DNA of 64,000 nt from Lethocerus indicus (Eukaryota > Arthropoda > Insecta > Hemiptera > Belostomatidae): assembly GCA_019843655.1 (NCBI GenBank), contig JACDQD010000003.1:30678224-30742223 (forward strand). Direction: 5' to 3'. Shown in pieces: positions 49,183-62,200 of this stretch; the stretch's first letter is position 1, and every line of letters starts with the position of its first letter. The translations under genes and the position numbers were made by a program. A model generated the notes under the pieces. That model did no database searches. It worked only from the letters and a program-made list of their open reading frames with translations, and was not told the origin of the DNA.

Positions 49183-49905
49183 ACAAATCTACGATATTGT
49201 TTGCATGTTTCTGTATTTGTTTCACTGTCTGTTTTATCATTCCATTAGTGCAGTTATAACAGGGTCTACACCTAATTCATTCCAGAACTATAATTGGATT
49301 ATTAATGTCTCTTGAATGCAGTAAAATGACGTTTTAATATAATAACCGAATGCAATGGAATATAAAAATAATTAATGTGTGCAATTTGAAGGTGTTAACA
49401 TGTCGTGTACCTAAAATGAGTACAAATTTTCACTCACTAGTTTTTAATCATGTTGACTCAATATGTGGCTCAATGAAAAATATCATCAACCCAAACCAGT
49501 CATATATTGTACATATATATTTGATTTATCAATTTTAGTTGTTAGTGTATCATATATTCTCTGTATATTGATCGGATCACATAGTCTTAATTCAGATTAT
49601 GTTTATAAATAAGCTATTGTTTCAGGCTGAATCATCTAATCGATTGGGCCAAAGTGTGAAGTCATGTGTAAATAAAATATGGCGTGTATTTTAAAAACAA
49701 AAGAAGAAAAAGAAAACTTGTACATTATAGAGGTGAAATTTATAATTTTTAAACATGTTAATTGTATATGGAAAATAATTATTACTGTTGTAATTCATTT
49801 TTACAATGAGAAAAGTACCTATTTTATATTTTATGAACGTTGCTTGTTGAAAATTAAATACTGAAATATGTATGGCCAACATTTTTTACCCCTGTTTACA
49901 GTATT

Positions 49906-49925
49906 AGAGCGCCACTTAGCGCTCT
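49906..49925. repeat. Short perfect hairpin
   Basis: AGAGCGC and GCGCTCT flank a 6-base loop (CACTTA), just upstream of the GT/TA microsatellite. Confidence 0.7.
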
Positions 49926-49940
49926 GGCACTGCTGATGTT

Positions 49941-49941
49941 A

Positions 49942-50013
<72 letters not shown>
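49941..50013. repeat. (GT)n(TA)n microsatellite
   Basis: About seven GT dinucleotides run directly into about 29 TA dinucleotides, the longest dinucleotide tract in the window. Confidence 0.95.
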
Positions 50014-50017
<4 letters not shown>

Positions 50018-50257
50018 ACACAAACCTAAACAACCTATAGGTGCCATTGTCTCAGAGGATAAAAATCAAAAACAATCTTTGGCATTGAATGGTGCCTAAA
50101 AAATGGCAGGTAGTTATGTCCCCGTAGTTTTAACTGCGTAGGCAGTATATTTATTTTTATTTCGTCTGGACATTTGTGATTCGAAATTTTAAGCAAAACA
50201 GGAGTAATTCTTTATTATTTGGAATATTTTCCGTTGACGGTGGTGAGGAATATACCC

Positions 50258-50485
50258 GTCGACTCCTCCAATAACCCAGTCCACTCTTCCAATATCCTAG
50301 TCCATTCCTCCAATAACCCAGTCCACTCCTCCAATACCCTAGTCCACCCCTGCAATACCCTAGTCCACTCCTCCAATACCCTAGTCCACTCCTTCAATAC
50401 CCTAGTCCACTCCTCCAATACCCTAGTCCACTCCTCCAATACCCTAGTCCATTCCTCCAATATCCTAGTCCACTCCTGCAATATG
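50258..50485. repeat. 21-bp minisatellite, about 11 copies
   Basis: The unit GTCCACTCCTCCAATACCCTA repeats about 10.9 times with scattered substitutions. Because 21 is a multiple of three and the unit lacks stops in some frames, open frames appear on both strands (VHSSNTL repeats on +, LEEWTRV on -). No start context, neighbouring exons or splice signals support translation. Confidence 0.92.
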
Positions 50486-51630
50486 CGTCTTCTACTTCCA
50501 ATCCACAATCAGTATAATTAGAGGCTCTAGTTAATCTTTTTTTTAATTCTCTCTGTTCTGTTCGGCGTGTACTCTGTAAACTATTGAACAAACTGACTTC
50601 ATCAATGTTTTAGATTACATTGAACTTAGACTTTAAATTGCTTCCGGATTTCTCTAGTTTATAACTTGAATAACTGTTGTCGAAGAACGGACAACGGAGG
50701 CGGGTAACAAAGAAATTAAAATCGCTTTTCCATTGTTCAGAATTGTGTCGGGGCAACAAGAATTTTGTTATTGTTGAAGAAAATCGGACAAGAGAAAGTT
50801 GACATTTAGCACCGCCGGTGTTAAACATTCGACAGGTAACCAGTGTTAGTATTTCCAATGGCGCTAACGAGTTTTCTGTTTGCTTCATTGTATTTTTAGA
50901 ACGCTGATCCCCACCCGTTCGTGATGGGCGGTCGCTTTTAACTTTCGTCGCAGTACCGATACCGTCGGCAGCGGTTGCACAACGGTGTACGGCCAGGAGC
51001 ACGGTTTCGGCTTCTCGCCAGCACAATGGAGGTTTCCCTCAATGGAGTGGAGAATTTAGAGCAAAACATTTACTAAAGCCACCTAGAACAGAGAATGAAC
51101 TTTAAAAAAGTATTATGGCGAACTACTTAATTTAAGTGGCACCGAAGGATCAAATACTGATGTACTGAGTACTGATGTTGTTATGGTAATGATATGACCG
51201 AAGAATTATGAAAAAATGCACTTTTTTGTTAGAATACTCCGTGTCTTGATTCGCTAGACCGATTTCGGCTGAGCGCGCTATATATTTCAAATTTTCGCGG
51301 ACCGCCAAACGCGTACAGACACTCCTCGACTTGCGAACTTACGTACATAGGAAATAAATTTTCCGTAAGTCCAAACTGTGTCTGTTTCGAGGGATATAAA
51401 ATTCCTAGTAGCGTAAATTTAAGTCCCATTTCGGCTCATTATAGTCTTCTCAGGCAACTTACGAACGAATTAAGTTCCGGAAGATCTTTCCTAAGTTGAT
51501 CAACTTAAGCCCATTAACAAAAATCCCCCCCAAGGCAATGAAGACTAACAACACGTATATACACACACGACAAACAGACAACCACCACAGTCCGTGACAA
51601 TGACAGTGCAGTGAGGATGCCCAAAAAACA
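50486..51630. other. Non-coding stretch, nothing firm
   Basis: A 138-codon minus-strand open frame (50610-51026) and a short plus-strand frame beginning MEVSLNGVENLEQNIY at about 51026 are present but match nothing I know and have no splice partners. A degenerate piece of the dispersed motif (CTAGACCGATTTCGGCTGA) is at about 51255. Confidence 0.4.
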
Positions 51631-51782
51631 TCCAAAGTGCCAATAGTGACCAACACCGCTACTGAAGATGGTAAACAGCCGAAACCGGTCTGGCAAAAGA
51701 CCAAACCAGCGAGAGGAGACAGAAAAACACGTAATCTGCGGTATTCCAACCCCTCGCAGCCACAAAACAGGCATGTTAAGAA
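51630..51782 (+). repeat. Copy of the dispersed element with a three-way-junction fold
   Basis: CTACTGAAGATGGTAAACAG at 51659-51678 is followed by CCGAAACCGGTCTGG. Possible pairings: stem I CGCT (51657-51660) with AGCG (51708-51711), stem II GGT (51670-51672) with GCC (51678-51680), stem III GGTCT (51687-51691) with AGACC (51698-51702). The outer sequence to 51782 matches the MITE-like element at 49.0 kb in reverse orientation, but its second terminal repeat is missing. Confidence 0.6.
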
Positions 51783-51803
51783 AGTAATAGTGTTAGTGAT
51801 AGT

Positions 51804-51815
51804 TGCGCATGCGCA
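51804..51815. promoter_or_regulatory. Palindromic NRF1/erect-wing-type site, possible promoter
   Basis: TGCGCATGCGCA is a perfect NRF1-type palindrome, typically found close to transcription starts of housekeeping genes. CpG-rich sequence follows for about 270 bases and ends in a strong donor at 52084. Confidence 0.4.
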
Positions 51816-51819
51816 GTGC

Positions 51820-52083
51820 GGCCTCCCCTCTTCTTCACCTTCTTTCAATTCCTTGTTGTCCTCAGACCTCAGTCTTGCTTCGGCTCTGTTGTAGAATACT
51901 GAGTCTAGTATCTTTCGTCGTCAGTTGGACTCCATCTGTTTCCGCCGGTGTCGGTTCCCCTTGTGTCTGTGTCGGACTCCGGATCGGCAGTAGAGTTCCT
52001 TCCAGATATCCTCTTTCCGCGCATCGTGCCCGGGATTAAAGAAGGAGTTTTCGGCCGTCCTCCTGCCAAGAAAATACACAGAG
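51820..52083 (+). other. Possible 5' exon of a gene continuing beyond the window
   Basis: Sequence between the NRF1-type site and CACAGAG|GTGAGT (donor at 52084) is GC-rich and unlike the surrounding DNA. One frame is open across the last 170 bases and ends PGIKEGVFGRPPAKKIHRG, but it has no ATG, so it may be 5' UTR or coding from an unusual upstream start. No downstream acceptor exon was recognised in the remaining 12 kb. Uncertain. Confidence 0.3.
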
Positions 52084-52656
52084 GTGAGTCCTAGTAGTGT
52101 ACGCCTATTATCTTTACTATTTTACGAAAGGGGAGGCCGGTTTTTTTCCCGATTTAGGGGACGCGGTACGCGCCGGCCGCGTCCTAAGTGTTTACGCTGT
52201 CGGAAGACTCCGTCTTCTGGATATCCGGTGGTTTATTTTCGAGGCTGACGTTCTGATTGAAGCTACAGACCTGTCTGTAATCCTGTGCAAGACCTCGGAG
52301 TTTACCTCGTATCATTGAAACTGATATGATATTATTAAATTGATATTATCGCGGTTTCATATCACCGCATATTTCGAGGCTACACGTTCATCAGTGCTTG
52401 AAAACTTCAAAAAGGAGCGGAAGCGAAGAAAATAGGGAAACACGCTTCGATATAAGTAGTACTTAACTGAACAAAATTTCAGTTATACTAACAACAACAA
52501 ATACAGTCAAGTCTTAACCTAGGCCGGATTCTTCATATACTACATCAGCACTACGAGTCCCTGCAGTACGAGAATTCTCTTTTCGGTCTCACGCTGTTTC
52601 CCGTATCTTTCCTCAATCGGGTTACCGGCTTCAGAGCACCCCCACCTCTGACCTGT

Positions 52657-52690
52657 TGGATGGCGAGCAGCCGAAACCGGTCTAAAAGGT
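52657..52690 (+). repeat. Copy of the dispersed GCCGAAACCGGTCTA motif
   Basis: GGATGGCGAGCAGCCGAAAC, then CGGTCTAA. The GGC...GCC stem is kept, while the CTGAAGA part is changed to CTGTTGGA. Confidence 0.7.
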
Positions 52691-53198
52691 CGGAAACAGA
52701 AGATCACCAGAACTATTCTTGTCTAGATCTTGTAATTGTCTAATCGTGTTTTTTTTAATGTCTTCACTCCGCGGATAATACAATGCGGAAATTTGGAGGA
52801 TTGTTTGGAGTGAAATTACGCGTTGGCGGTAGGTTGCACAATTGCAGGTTACAATTCGATCGGTGCGTCGATATTCTGAGTACCAAATCGAAATTAAGAA
52901 AATGCAAATTGTAATGTTTGTTGTAGGGACAATTGACACAAAGTAAACAATTAGATTTCTGATATCGTTTTGATACCAGTATTATTATACCATGCTGCTT
53001 CGAACATTTGGAGTATACCTATGTAAGAAGGTCTCCCGAGGTATTGTCTCCGCTGGCTTACTTGAATCTATAGTTTCGTCATCTCTGGTAGCATATCGTT
53101 AATACACTTAGGCATCCTCGTACGGTGGCCGGAAGAAGCATCCTGTCGGTACAGTTGCTGCCTGCAATACTCAGTGTGGTTCTACTGAAGATTTATTT

Positions 53199-53233
53199 AG
53201 ACCGGTTTCGGCCTCTTGCCATCTTCAGTAGCC
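53199..53233 (-). repeat. Copy of the dispersed GCCGAAACCGGTCTA motif
   Basis: On the minus strand: CTACTGAAGATGGCAAGAGG, then CCGAAACCGGTCTAA. A second CTACTGAAGAT lies on the plus strand at about 53182, giving the block an inverted-repeat edge. Confidence 0.75.
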
Positions 53234-56200
53234 ATCCGTCATTGTTTGCGACCCCGACGGAATGGGTGTTGATGGCCACAAACATCAAATGTTGAAGTGT
53301 CGAAGACTACAGCATGCTGCAGTGGCATTGGAAGCGGTGTTTTCTCAATTTACAATTGCCAAAAAAATGTGTTTGTCTATATGTTGGTATGACTGGTTGA
53401 TTGGCAACAGGTTGTTGAGCCAGACTACCGGTTCACTCTCTATCCAGTAGGTACGTCTTAAATGTCACGGTGACTCCTATACAGAAATTCGAGGTACGAA
53501 CCTATCTTTTTTCAATTGAACGTTACAGAACGGTACTTATTTTGAATTCAATATAGGGTCCCGGATAATTATGAAATTATATATATAATCAAAGATCACC
53601 CCGCGGTATCTGAATGGCAAGAGTCCAGTAGTTAAGGACCTCTCTGGAGGTACTTTGTATTCGTTGCGAAATCATTCGCCTCCAAATTCTCAATTGTGAA
53701 GGAAGAGTGAGGAATTGAAGGGATAATTGCTGAACATTTATACGAAATCACCGAGTAGAACTTCCAAGAACTAGACTGATGCTTTAATGACCATATATAT
53801 CATATATTTATTGCCTCTATAGCTTGGGCTTTGTGCCAGTAATAGCTTCACCCAACATCAGGAAATATTAGAATAATAGAAAATGTTCGAATGATCGTCG
53901 ATAAGAAAAACACAAAATCATCACCAATCTAAAGTAAGAAAAAACGTTCCTTATTTTTTCGATGTTTTACCGGAAATCGTTTGAGCTATACCACAACAAT
54001 CTGTTTTTTTCTATTTGAAATAGTTTCCGCGGCCTTTCTTCAGTTTCGTCCCAGATCGCTCCGGTACACAAGTTTAGTTGGTGGCTTGGTTTTAGCTTTA
54101 CATCTTCAAAGAATGAAGGATCATTTATTCGTTGTTAGCCCTATGATTGGAAAAGAAATAGTCGAGCGTCACGCCTATAACGATTCGCATAAAACCTGAG
54201 ATAAGCACTTCCGGCTTTCTTTCAATAAATTTCTTATACTATTAATATTAACTAATGTATTCCATTTAATTGATTTCACGAACTAATTCATTCCTCTTCA
54301 TCCGGGGCTTCATGCCGTCCCCGCCCCTGTTGAGGGATGCTCTTCCTCATTTCCCAGCGAAAGCTCCATATCTCTGTGACAAAGTATGACAGACTCGTAC
54401 CCTCGGAAATTTGTGTGTATCGGATCCGGGCGACTGTTCGCCGACTGCGCCATTTATTCTCGACGGCGCAAAATTTATTTGGGGGGGGGAAAACCCCACT
54501 TGGCAAAATAGTGCTTCAAGAGCGCTGTAATAATCCTCCGGAAAAGGGCTTCCGAACGCCCTCAAGTGCCGATAAATCCCTTCAATCCTATCTGGCAGTA
54601 TTTAGAATCCGAGTTTATCAATGTTTCGGAAATGACCGCGAAGCTGTCTATCGCATAACTGCGAAAACAACTGTTTCGCAACTGCTGTTATGTCTACTTT
54701 ATCCCCTAGCATTGATCTTCGGCGAATTGCACTTTGCCCAGTTGGCAATTGATTCAACGTTTGACATTTGGCAATAAATGACGCTTGGCCGTAGTCTCAG
54801 CGGATAGTCCGATGCTGTGGAAGTGGAATATCCTTTCAGGGACAATATCCTCCGTGTATTTCGCAGAATTACGTGAGGAACGGCGCCGGGGATTCAGTTT
54901 TCGATAGGTTCACGTATAAATCCTGGATAATATTCAGTTCGGTGATTCGAAGAGTTACATCAAAGTATTCATGGGGTCCGCAATAGTTCCTGTCTGCGGG
55001 ATGTGTCCCGGTTCAGCAGGTGTCCGCGTTAAACTACTGACGTCTGGAGAAACCTCGAATAGGGAAAACACTGAAATCCTTCCTGCGGATTTTCCGAATA
55101 GCTTCTCGGGCTCCGAGGCCCAGTCACTGTCTCGAGGGCCCTTCTGGCTTCATGATTCATGACCAAGATTGGCGGTCCAGAGCAGCCGAAACGAAGATAG
55201 AATGACCTCAGTACTTCCCAGGGGGAGGGGTGATGTTCAGTGTTATACGTCGGTGCGCAATTGATCAAGTTGCCGATTAAGCATCGTGTGGGCACTGTCG
55301 CTTTCGAAGGCGCAGTGACGCTGGCCGATTGCCACTGATGTCGCTCAGAGCGGCGAGACGCCAAAACCTATCGCGCTGAATGGAATTGTGATTAAAACTT
55401 CGGCTTTCGCATTACGATTTATTAACTCTCGTTCCATTTCGAGACCTAAGCTGTTATTAATAAAAGAAAAAATATTTTTTTTTGTGGAATTTAACACTAC
55501 GCCTGTGGCCTAAATAATTTCGTACGGATATTGCCTGCCTGGTTCACGGTTGGAGGCTCCTCCCTCCATATTATCACTTTCTCTTAGAATTAGGCCAATG
55601 GCCGCTCTCTAGATCACGAGTTTTCCCATTAATAAACCGTGCATTAAATAATTCGACGGTGATTTTCTTGCGGAATTATTTTTTTTTGTCCAGCAACTGC
55701 TTAGACAGCAATTATAAGGCAGGTAAAGACAGATAGATGAGTCTACCCACAACATATTTAGAAGGATATCGAAGAGTGCTTAGGGCCGTATGACTCGGAT
55801 GTGTTAACTCGGAATGTTATTTTTAATCATTTAATTCGAGTGTTTTTATTAGTATTTTAAAACATCGAATCCAGACCGGTGAAACGATTTAAAGCACTAC
55901 CTCCTAGTCTACAACAATCCTTTGTACACCAAAACGTTTCTATCATATCCGAACAAACGATATTCACCGTTTAAAATGAATCAAAAATATTGGAAAAATA
56001 TGTGGTCGTACGCATGATTCTGAACCTGTTATTAACAGCCGTTACGTAAACTTTTAAGTTTCTGTTCTGATCCAAATTGGAAATTTTTCGAGTAAAAAAA
56101 CCTGTTTATTCGTGAATAATAAGGTACAGGTACAGTGATTATCGGAAAAATAGCTTATCGGCTGAAGCAACAGGGAGGTAAACTGAATTGTGTTACCCAT

Positions 56201-59200
56201 TAATTGACAGTAACTATCTGTACTGATCCGAAATTTGAATTTGAAATTTACAAAGTCCAATATCATATCCGCATTTATTCTGAAAGTCATCTCATGAATT
56301 CTCGAAAACAAGGTGCGAACTGAAGATGTATCGGTACATTTTTTTTTAACCCGCGTGTTCATTCGTACATCGGTTTTTTTGACCAGTCCATTATATGTTA
56401 ATTTAAAATGAAGTTCCCACTATTACATGACTTTATTATAGTTGAGTTGGTAATTGGACGGCTAGATGTGGAAACTGAAAGGACGCTATTTTGTCCATTA
56501 TTATGTATCGGTTGTTTGCAAAATACACAGTACATTTATTGCGCTTTGAAGCCGTGAAGTTTACGCCAGGTGTGTGACGTCATTGGGGGAATCCAGTGAA
56601 GAAACTGGCCTCTGCTAACCGACCATTCTGAGAGAATTCCTTTCATCACTCGCCCGATTTTCCGCCTCCAATTTCGTCACGAGCTCTGTTTCTGCTCCGA
56701 ACGTGAATTCAACCCGGGAGGTTGATGACAACTGACACTGGGCTCGCCCTGATACCAACTTATACTTAAAACATTTACCTGGACCCCAAAGAATCGAGTT
56801 ATAAATCGTAAGTGTTCACCATTAAGTCCGTTGCTAAATCGGACCCTGGCCAACAAACCGGCGATATAAAAGCCGATATGTACCGGACATCCAACATCGC
56901 TCGCATCAAAAGTCCTTCGAACCATCCACAGTCATCCCTGGTTTGTTTCAGATCGCACCATTCCTCAACATACCGACAGTTGATGAATTAATAAAATCAC
57001 GGTTTCTTACGTCTCATTCCCCTCTGGATACTCGTCAAGAGTGCCGTCACTAGGGGGGATGGCTCCTTTATCGATAGAAACAAAAGATTTATTTATTTAA
57101 AAACGAAAACAAACTTTCCCCAACCGCGCTTATGAGAATTGTCTGTAGATTGTACAAGAAATAAAAAAGAAATCATATCCCATATTATGTCTACCAAATA
57201 ATGCGTTTGATTGTGAGCGGCTTGTGTGCAACAGACTGTTCTCCACAGTCAATAACTTGTGGATTCCTGAAAAATCGCGATTGAAGACAATTATTTTTAG
57301 TTTTCCTCATTTCCCATCAATGTATAACACGGTGTCGAGGAATTGTACTGGACGGTCGTCCCATTTTTCTTTATCGAAGGTTAAAATTGCCGATAGGCCA
57401 CCAATCTGAGGAGGAGCTTCGGGTCCCGACAGTTATCTGTTGCCGTTTAATACGTTTGACCTCGTTCATTTGTCGCCGAATGAACCTGTTTTTTTATTCC
57501 TTTTTATAGTTGTTAACTTTATCTTCTGAAAGAGTAGTAGCAAATTACCGTGGTTACTGTAACTTAGACATTTTCGAATACATTTTATTAGCGCTTAACT
57601 CTGTCTGTAGGTCGCCGAATTGGCGACGATTAAAAAAATACATTTTATACATTATTTTTATTGTAAATTAAAATCTGAATAAAATGTTGAAGTTATTTCT
57701 ATTATATACTAGCCGCCTTAAAAGAGTCATGAAGGGAAATGTGCAAGAAAGTTGGCATCGGTGTTTGTTTGGATTACTCCGGCGGTCTAGTTAATTCCAA
57801 TTTTACGATTATATTGGGTCTGTGTATAAATTCGTAGACTGAGATCAGGAATACTGTAAATAACACAATATTTTGAGAACACGAGACTTTGTAGAATATG
57901 CTAGGAAGATCCAAAGAACGCACTGGGACTGGGTCTACAAACAATCGGATTGAATTAACCTTTTCAAAGAATAAAACTGAAAAAACTTAACGTAAGGACT
58001 TGCGTGACGATGATTTTTTTAGTATACTAAAGAAACTAAATAATTTTGCGGACTTTGCGAATATTCGAAGGTAACCACAGTTTGATGTTATCTCCTGGCA
58101 GTTGTGTAGGTGGCTCTGTCAGGGCCTCATGACTCTATTTACAATTCCAAGAGGACCTAGGCCTAGACCTAGTTTCATTGACTATTTGTTACTAATGGAG
58201 TACCAAGATACGGGGCCATCAATTAACCTGGTTAGTCGAAAGTCTAGACTATCTTTCACTCAACGTCGTATAGAACCCTCCATTTTTTTGTGTCAAAAGA
58301 GATAACAACCCAATTTATACCTATAATTGGGCTCGTTACAATTACGGCCTTATTAGGTAGAATTACCTCCAATTTTTTTTTTATCATTAATTACGACAGA
58401 TTAGACTCCGTTTTATAACCAGGCGGGGGAAAGTGGCTCCCTGTACTGTACAATCGGCGAATTACAGAAAGAATGTTACTGTGACAAAGTTACAGATTTA
58501 ATAAGGGCAGGCAGGCTAGTGGAAGGTGAAGTACACTAAGCGAAGTACACAATGCATAGTCATATTATCACATGACTCCCTTGTTTCTTGAAGAACAACA
58601 AATCGTCGTAGACCCTCCACCAATGTTCTACCTGTTTAAAAATTAAAATTAAGTTTTATGATAAGGAAAAGTTCATTAAATATAAAACTAAAAAAAATAT
58701 TCCTGCAGTTTACTTGCCGTAACATTTACGATCTCATACCCTAAAATGGTGTTGATTAACGACGCACGAACGAATAACCGCAACAACGGCCCTCTGGAAA
58801 ATAAATAATTAATTCGTTCGCAAATTGGGGAGTGTCTATGTGCCTTGTGTTGTTTGGTATCCACTCTGGAAGCCCGAAAGTTTTTCAATCGAAGAACAAA
58901 TTCAAAGTGGATTATTATTACACGCTCCAAACGGAGGTGGGCCACGGAAAAATGTATCTAAGCGGATATTGGTTCACTGAAATTTCTGCAAGGTTGGTCG
59001 GATTCGTTGTTCCCAGAGACGGCTCGATTTCCGCCCGTAGTCGACAGTTTTTCTCGCCGTTTTTCTCTGCGTTCCCCGGGCTCGGATCGCTCGCGTAATC
59101 AGTTTGCTTTGTCGGACACCCCGGCCGTGTAAGTGGAAAAACCTCAACGCCCAGCATTTCCGGTCCTCAATCCAGAATAAACACAGAATGGTGCTTCGCT

Positions 59201-62200
59201 CGGAAACGAGGGAAAGTATCCCCGAAGAAGATTCGCGGAATGAGCGAAGAGGAATAAATTAGTTAAGGAGTAAATATTAAAAAAACAGTATCGACAGCAA
59301 ATCTTGTACACATACGATCCAACGATGAACTAAAAAAACAAAATTTATCCCTTACTGTATATATCCTCTGGAATTGTTCTTCGTGTTGCGGCTGGAAAAC
59401 ATTTATTTACCAAATTATTATTGCGGAAGAAACATCAAAGTTTCTGACCCAGAGATCCTCTCCACTACTCCATTGCACTATGATATGTATAATAGGATAA
59501 AAAAAGGGAGGATTATCTTCATAATGTTTTTTCTAGGGATACGTCCTTTTCTGGGCGTACCCAATCAGGAAATGGCTGGATGATCTCCGGTAGCGGCCAA
59601 TATCTCTATATTTACATGTACTCTGTTGTCACTTTTCGCCGCAAGTTTTATACCCTCCCAGGATCCCGAGAACGCTCTATATTCTGTCTGCCGTTCGCCC
59701 AAGGGACCGTTGTTCCGTGGATATGGCGCCCTCCCGGAGTTGGAATAGAGCAACCACCGTTACGCCTTTCAATTCTGGACGAGCGCTGCCCGATAGCTCA
59801 CGTGCCCTCCTGCGGCCCACTTCTTCCGGCGCTACCCGTCCAACGGAACCAAATGCGCGTTATTGAATATATAATTCTGCTACACCGCGAAGATTCTTTA
59901 AACGCGTCTAGAATTTTTAAGCCTTCTCTTCGGACTGATTTGGTTCTAGGACAGGGCCTGTCGATCCCTTCGGCCCGGGACGATTACGAATGTGGTCCTA
60001 ACAGAAAATTGTAAATATACTTTTTTCCTCTCTTTTATTGTGCAACTGTAATACTGATACAATAAGGAACATTGGTACAAACCATTTTTTTGTTTATTAA
60101 ATTTTTTTCCTATTCAGGCGTATGTAGGGAGCGTTTGGAATGTCGGAGAACAGTAGGGTCTTGACGATTGGAGTAAATATACTTAAAATCTATAAACATA
60201 AAATTATATCAGTTATTATTACCAAAAAAGGTGTCTTTAGTGTCAGTATATTTTGTTTGTACTGAGAAGAGGAGAGGAGTGTCGACTGAAGATGAAATGG
60301 TGTAATGAAATCCGGAAGGAAGACCGACAGATGGTGGAAACAAGTAAAGGTTGGAGAGGATCCAGCTACTGGAGAAGCCGCAGGGAACCGATTGGGCTGG
60401 AGATGGATTTGTTTTGGTGCGTCTAAATATCAACTTCGAAATAATATGATATTTTATTTGTGGTCCATTCATTTTGGCCAAGGGTTGGACAGCTCTGTTC
60501 TAGACCATGAATGGACCAGGCGACATCCTTCAAAACGAAGGACCTATGTTATTTGTTGAGTGAGAGTTGAACCTGGACTACGTATCAGGGACGGCACGTT
60601 ACCGTCTGCGGCGAGAAACCCCTGTTCTTGATTTCACCTTCTTCCTCGCACAGGTTTCTGACAGCATCCCGCCAGCACAAATACCGGAGGACGCCACGTC
60701 CACCAGGAGGGGGGGGGGGTAGGTCGCATTCCATGCCCTTAAAGTAAGATTTTAAGATTTTTAATTGGAGAATCTGTATCTTTTGTGTGTTTTTATCAAC
60801 CGAGCTTGAATCTCAGTTATGAAACATTCGCGTTGTCTACCGACAATGGGAGAAATCTCGCCGAGGGAAAACATCTTAATCCACTTGTCCGGAGGTTTTG
60901 GCTGCGAATTTTCTGAGCCCTGTAAACTGCTGTTTTTTATGGGTTTGCTCTCAATACTGGTTATTTGACATTTAATTCCAAACCGATTTATTCCACTTCA
61001 TCCTCCCATTCTTGCAAAGGAAATTAAAGCACCATATCCCTCGCATAACATCACTTGAGTCGTCCCGGGCGCTGTCGAGAGAAGCGCCCTCTGCTCCGAC
61101 CTCGATGACGAAATATCCCCAACCGATTGAGTTATAATTACTGTGCATAAATTTGTTTTTCCCTTTTGTCCCTTTCGCCGTGTTGTATAACAATATTGGG
61201 GACAGAGTGTGAAAAATAAGCCGTCCCAGAGAATGAGGCCGACTCCACAAAGCGGAGGCTTCCCGTTGGCGTTGCGACACAGGCGCACAACGCGAAGGCG
61301 AATACGCGCCGATCAAACAAAGAAAATACATCATCTGTGACTGGTGCTTAGTGTTCGCCGTCAGTGTTAGTGTTAGGTAAGAGCTAAAAATACGGGGGAT
61401 TGGCCGAGGTCAGATTGCCAGCGTCCTCCCACTTTGTCTATTGAAACCAATAGAGTGGACGCCTGTCCATTTAAACAATGCACTTACAACTTGAACTTAT
61501 ACAGAACTTGTTGCAGGGCGTAGACTTTCACACTCGACCTGTCTTATATATGATTATTTGAGTTTTCAATTAAAGGAAAATTCAGTCCGCCCCCGATAAG
61601 TCAAATTGGACCTTTAAATATCGGAGTGTCCGACAATTATGATAGCAAGGATTGATAGCATAAAACTTGAACTGAGCCTCAAAGAAAAGAGCAGGAGAAA
61701 ATATAAGTTCAATTTTTTTCCGCTTCGTTGCGACACAAAATCAATCGTTGACGTCAAACTATTCAACCGAGACCTTTGCAAAAGGCGCTAATAATCCCAT
61801 TAAACAAACCTAATTTTGTGTTATTTCACCTCTAGTCCTGAGCGTGTTATGCAATCATAAATAAATTTAAAATGTCCTCTTGAGAAAATATTAGGTTAGG
61901 CGTCGAAATTGAGGAGAGTTTTCACTCGGGAAAGTGTATCCACTTTCCGTTATTTTCAAATTTTTCGATGCAGCTATGCGTCACGCGAAAAGGGGGTTAT
62001 GAGGCTAAAGAGCAGTAGTCGAACGTGAAATTCAATTTTTCAAATATTCAATGCAAAAAGTAATAGATCTCTCTGTGTCTCTATATTGAAGGTTTAAAAA
62101 TAAATTGCCGTATAAAAACAAAGTTGATTTCAGAAAAATATAAATGACAGGGTTTGGCGTCCGTGAAGTTCATTTTTCACATTTGATTTATCAGAAGTTC

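Noticed and set aside
50610..51026. A 138-codon minus-strand open frame.
   Set aside because: Matches no family I know and has neither promoter nor splice partner. Retained only as part of a non-coding stretch.
54337..54777. A 146-codon open frame.
   Set aside because: Contains a nine-base G run, overlaps minus-strand open frames and shows no domain or splice context.
59580..60014. A 144-codon open frame.
   Set aside because: No recognisable domain, no splice signals in phase, odd composition and an overlapping open frame on the other strand.
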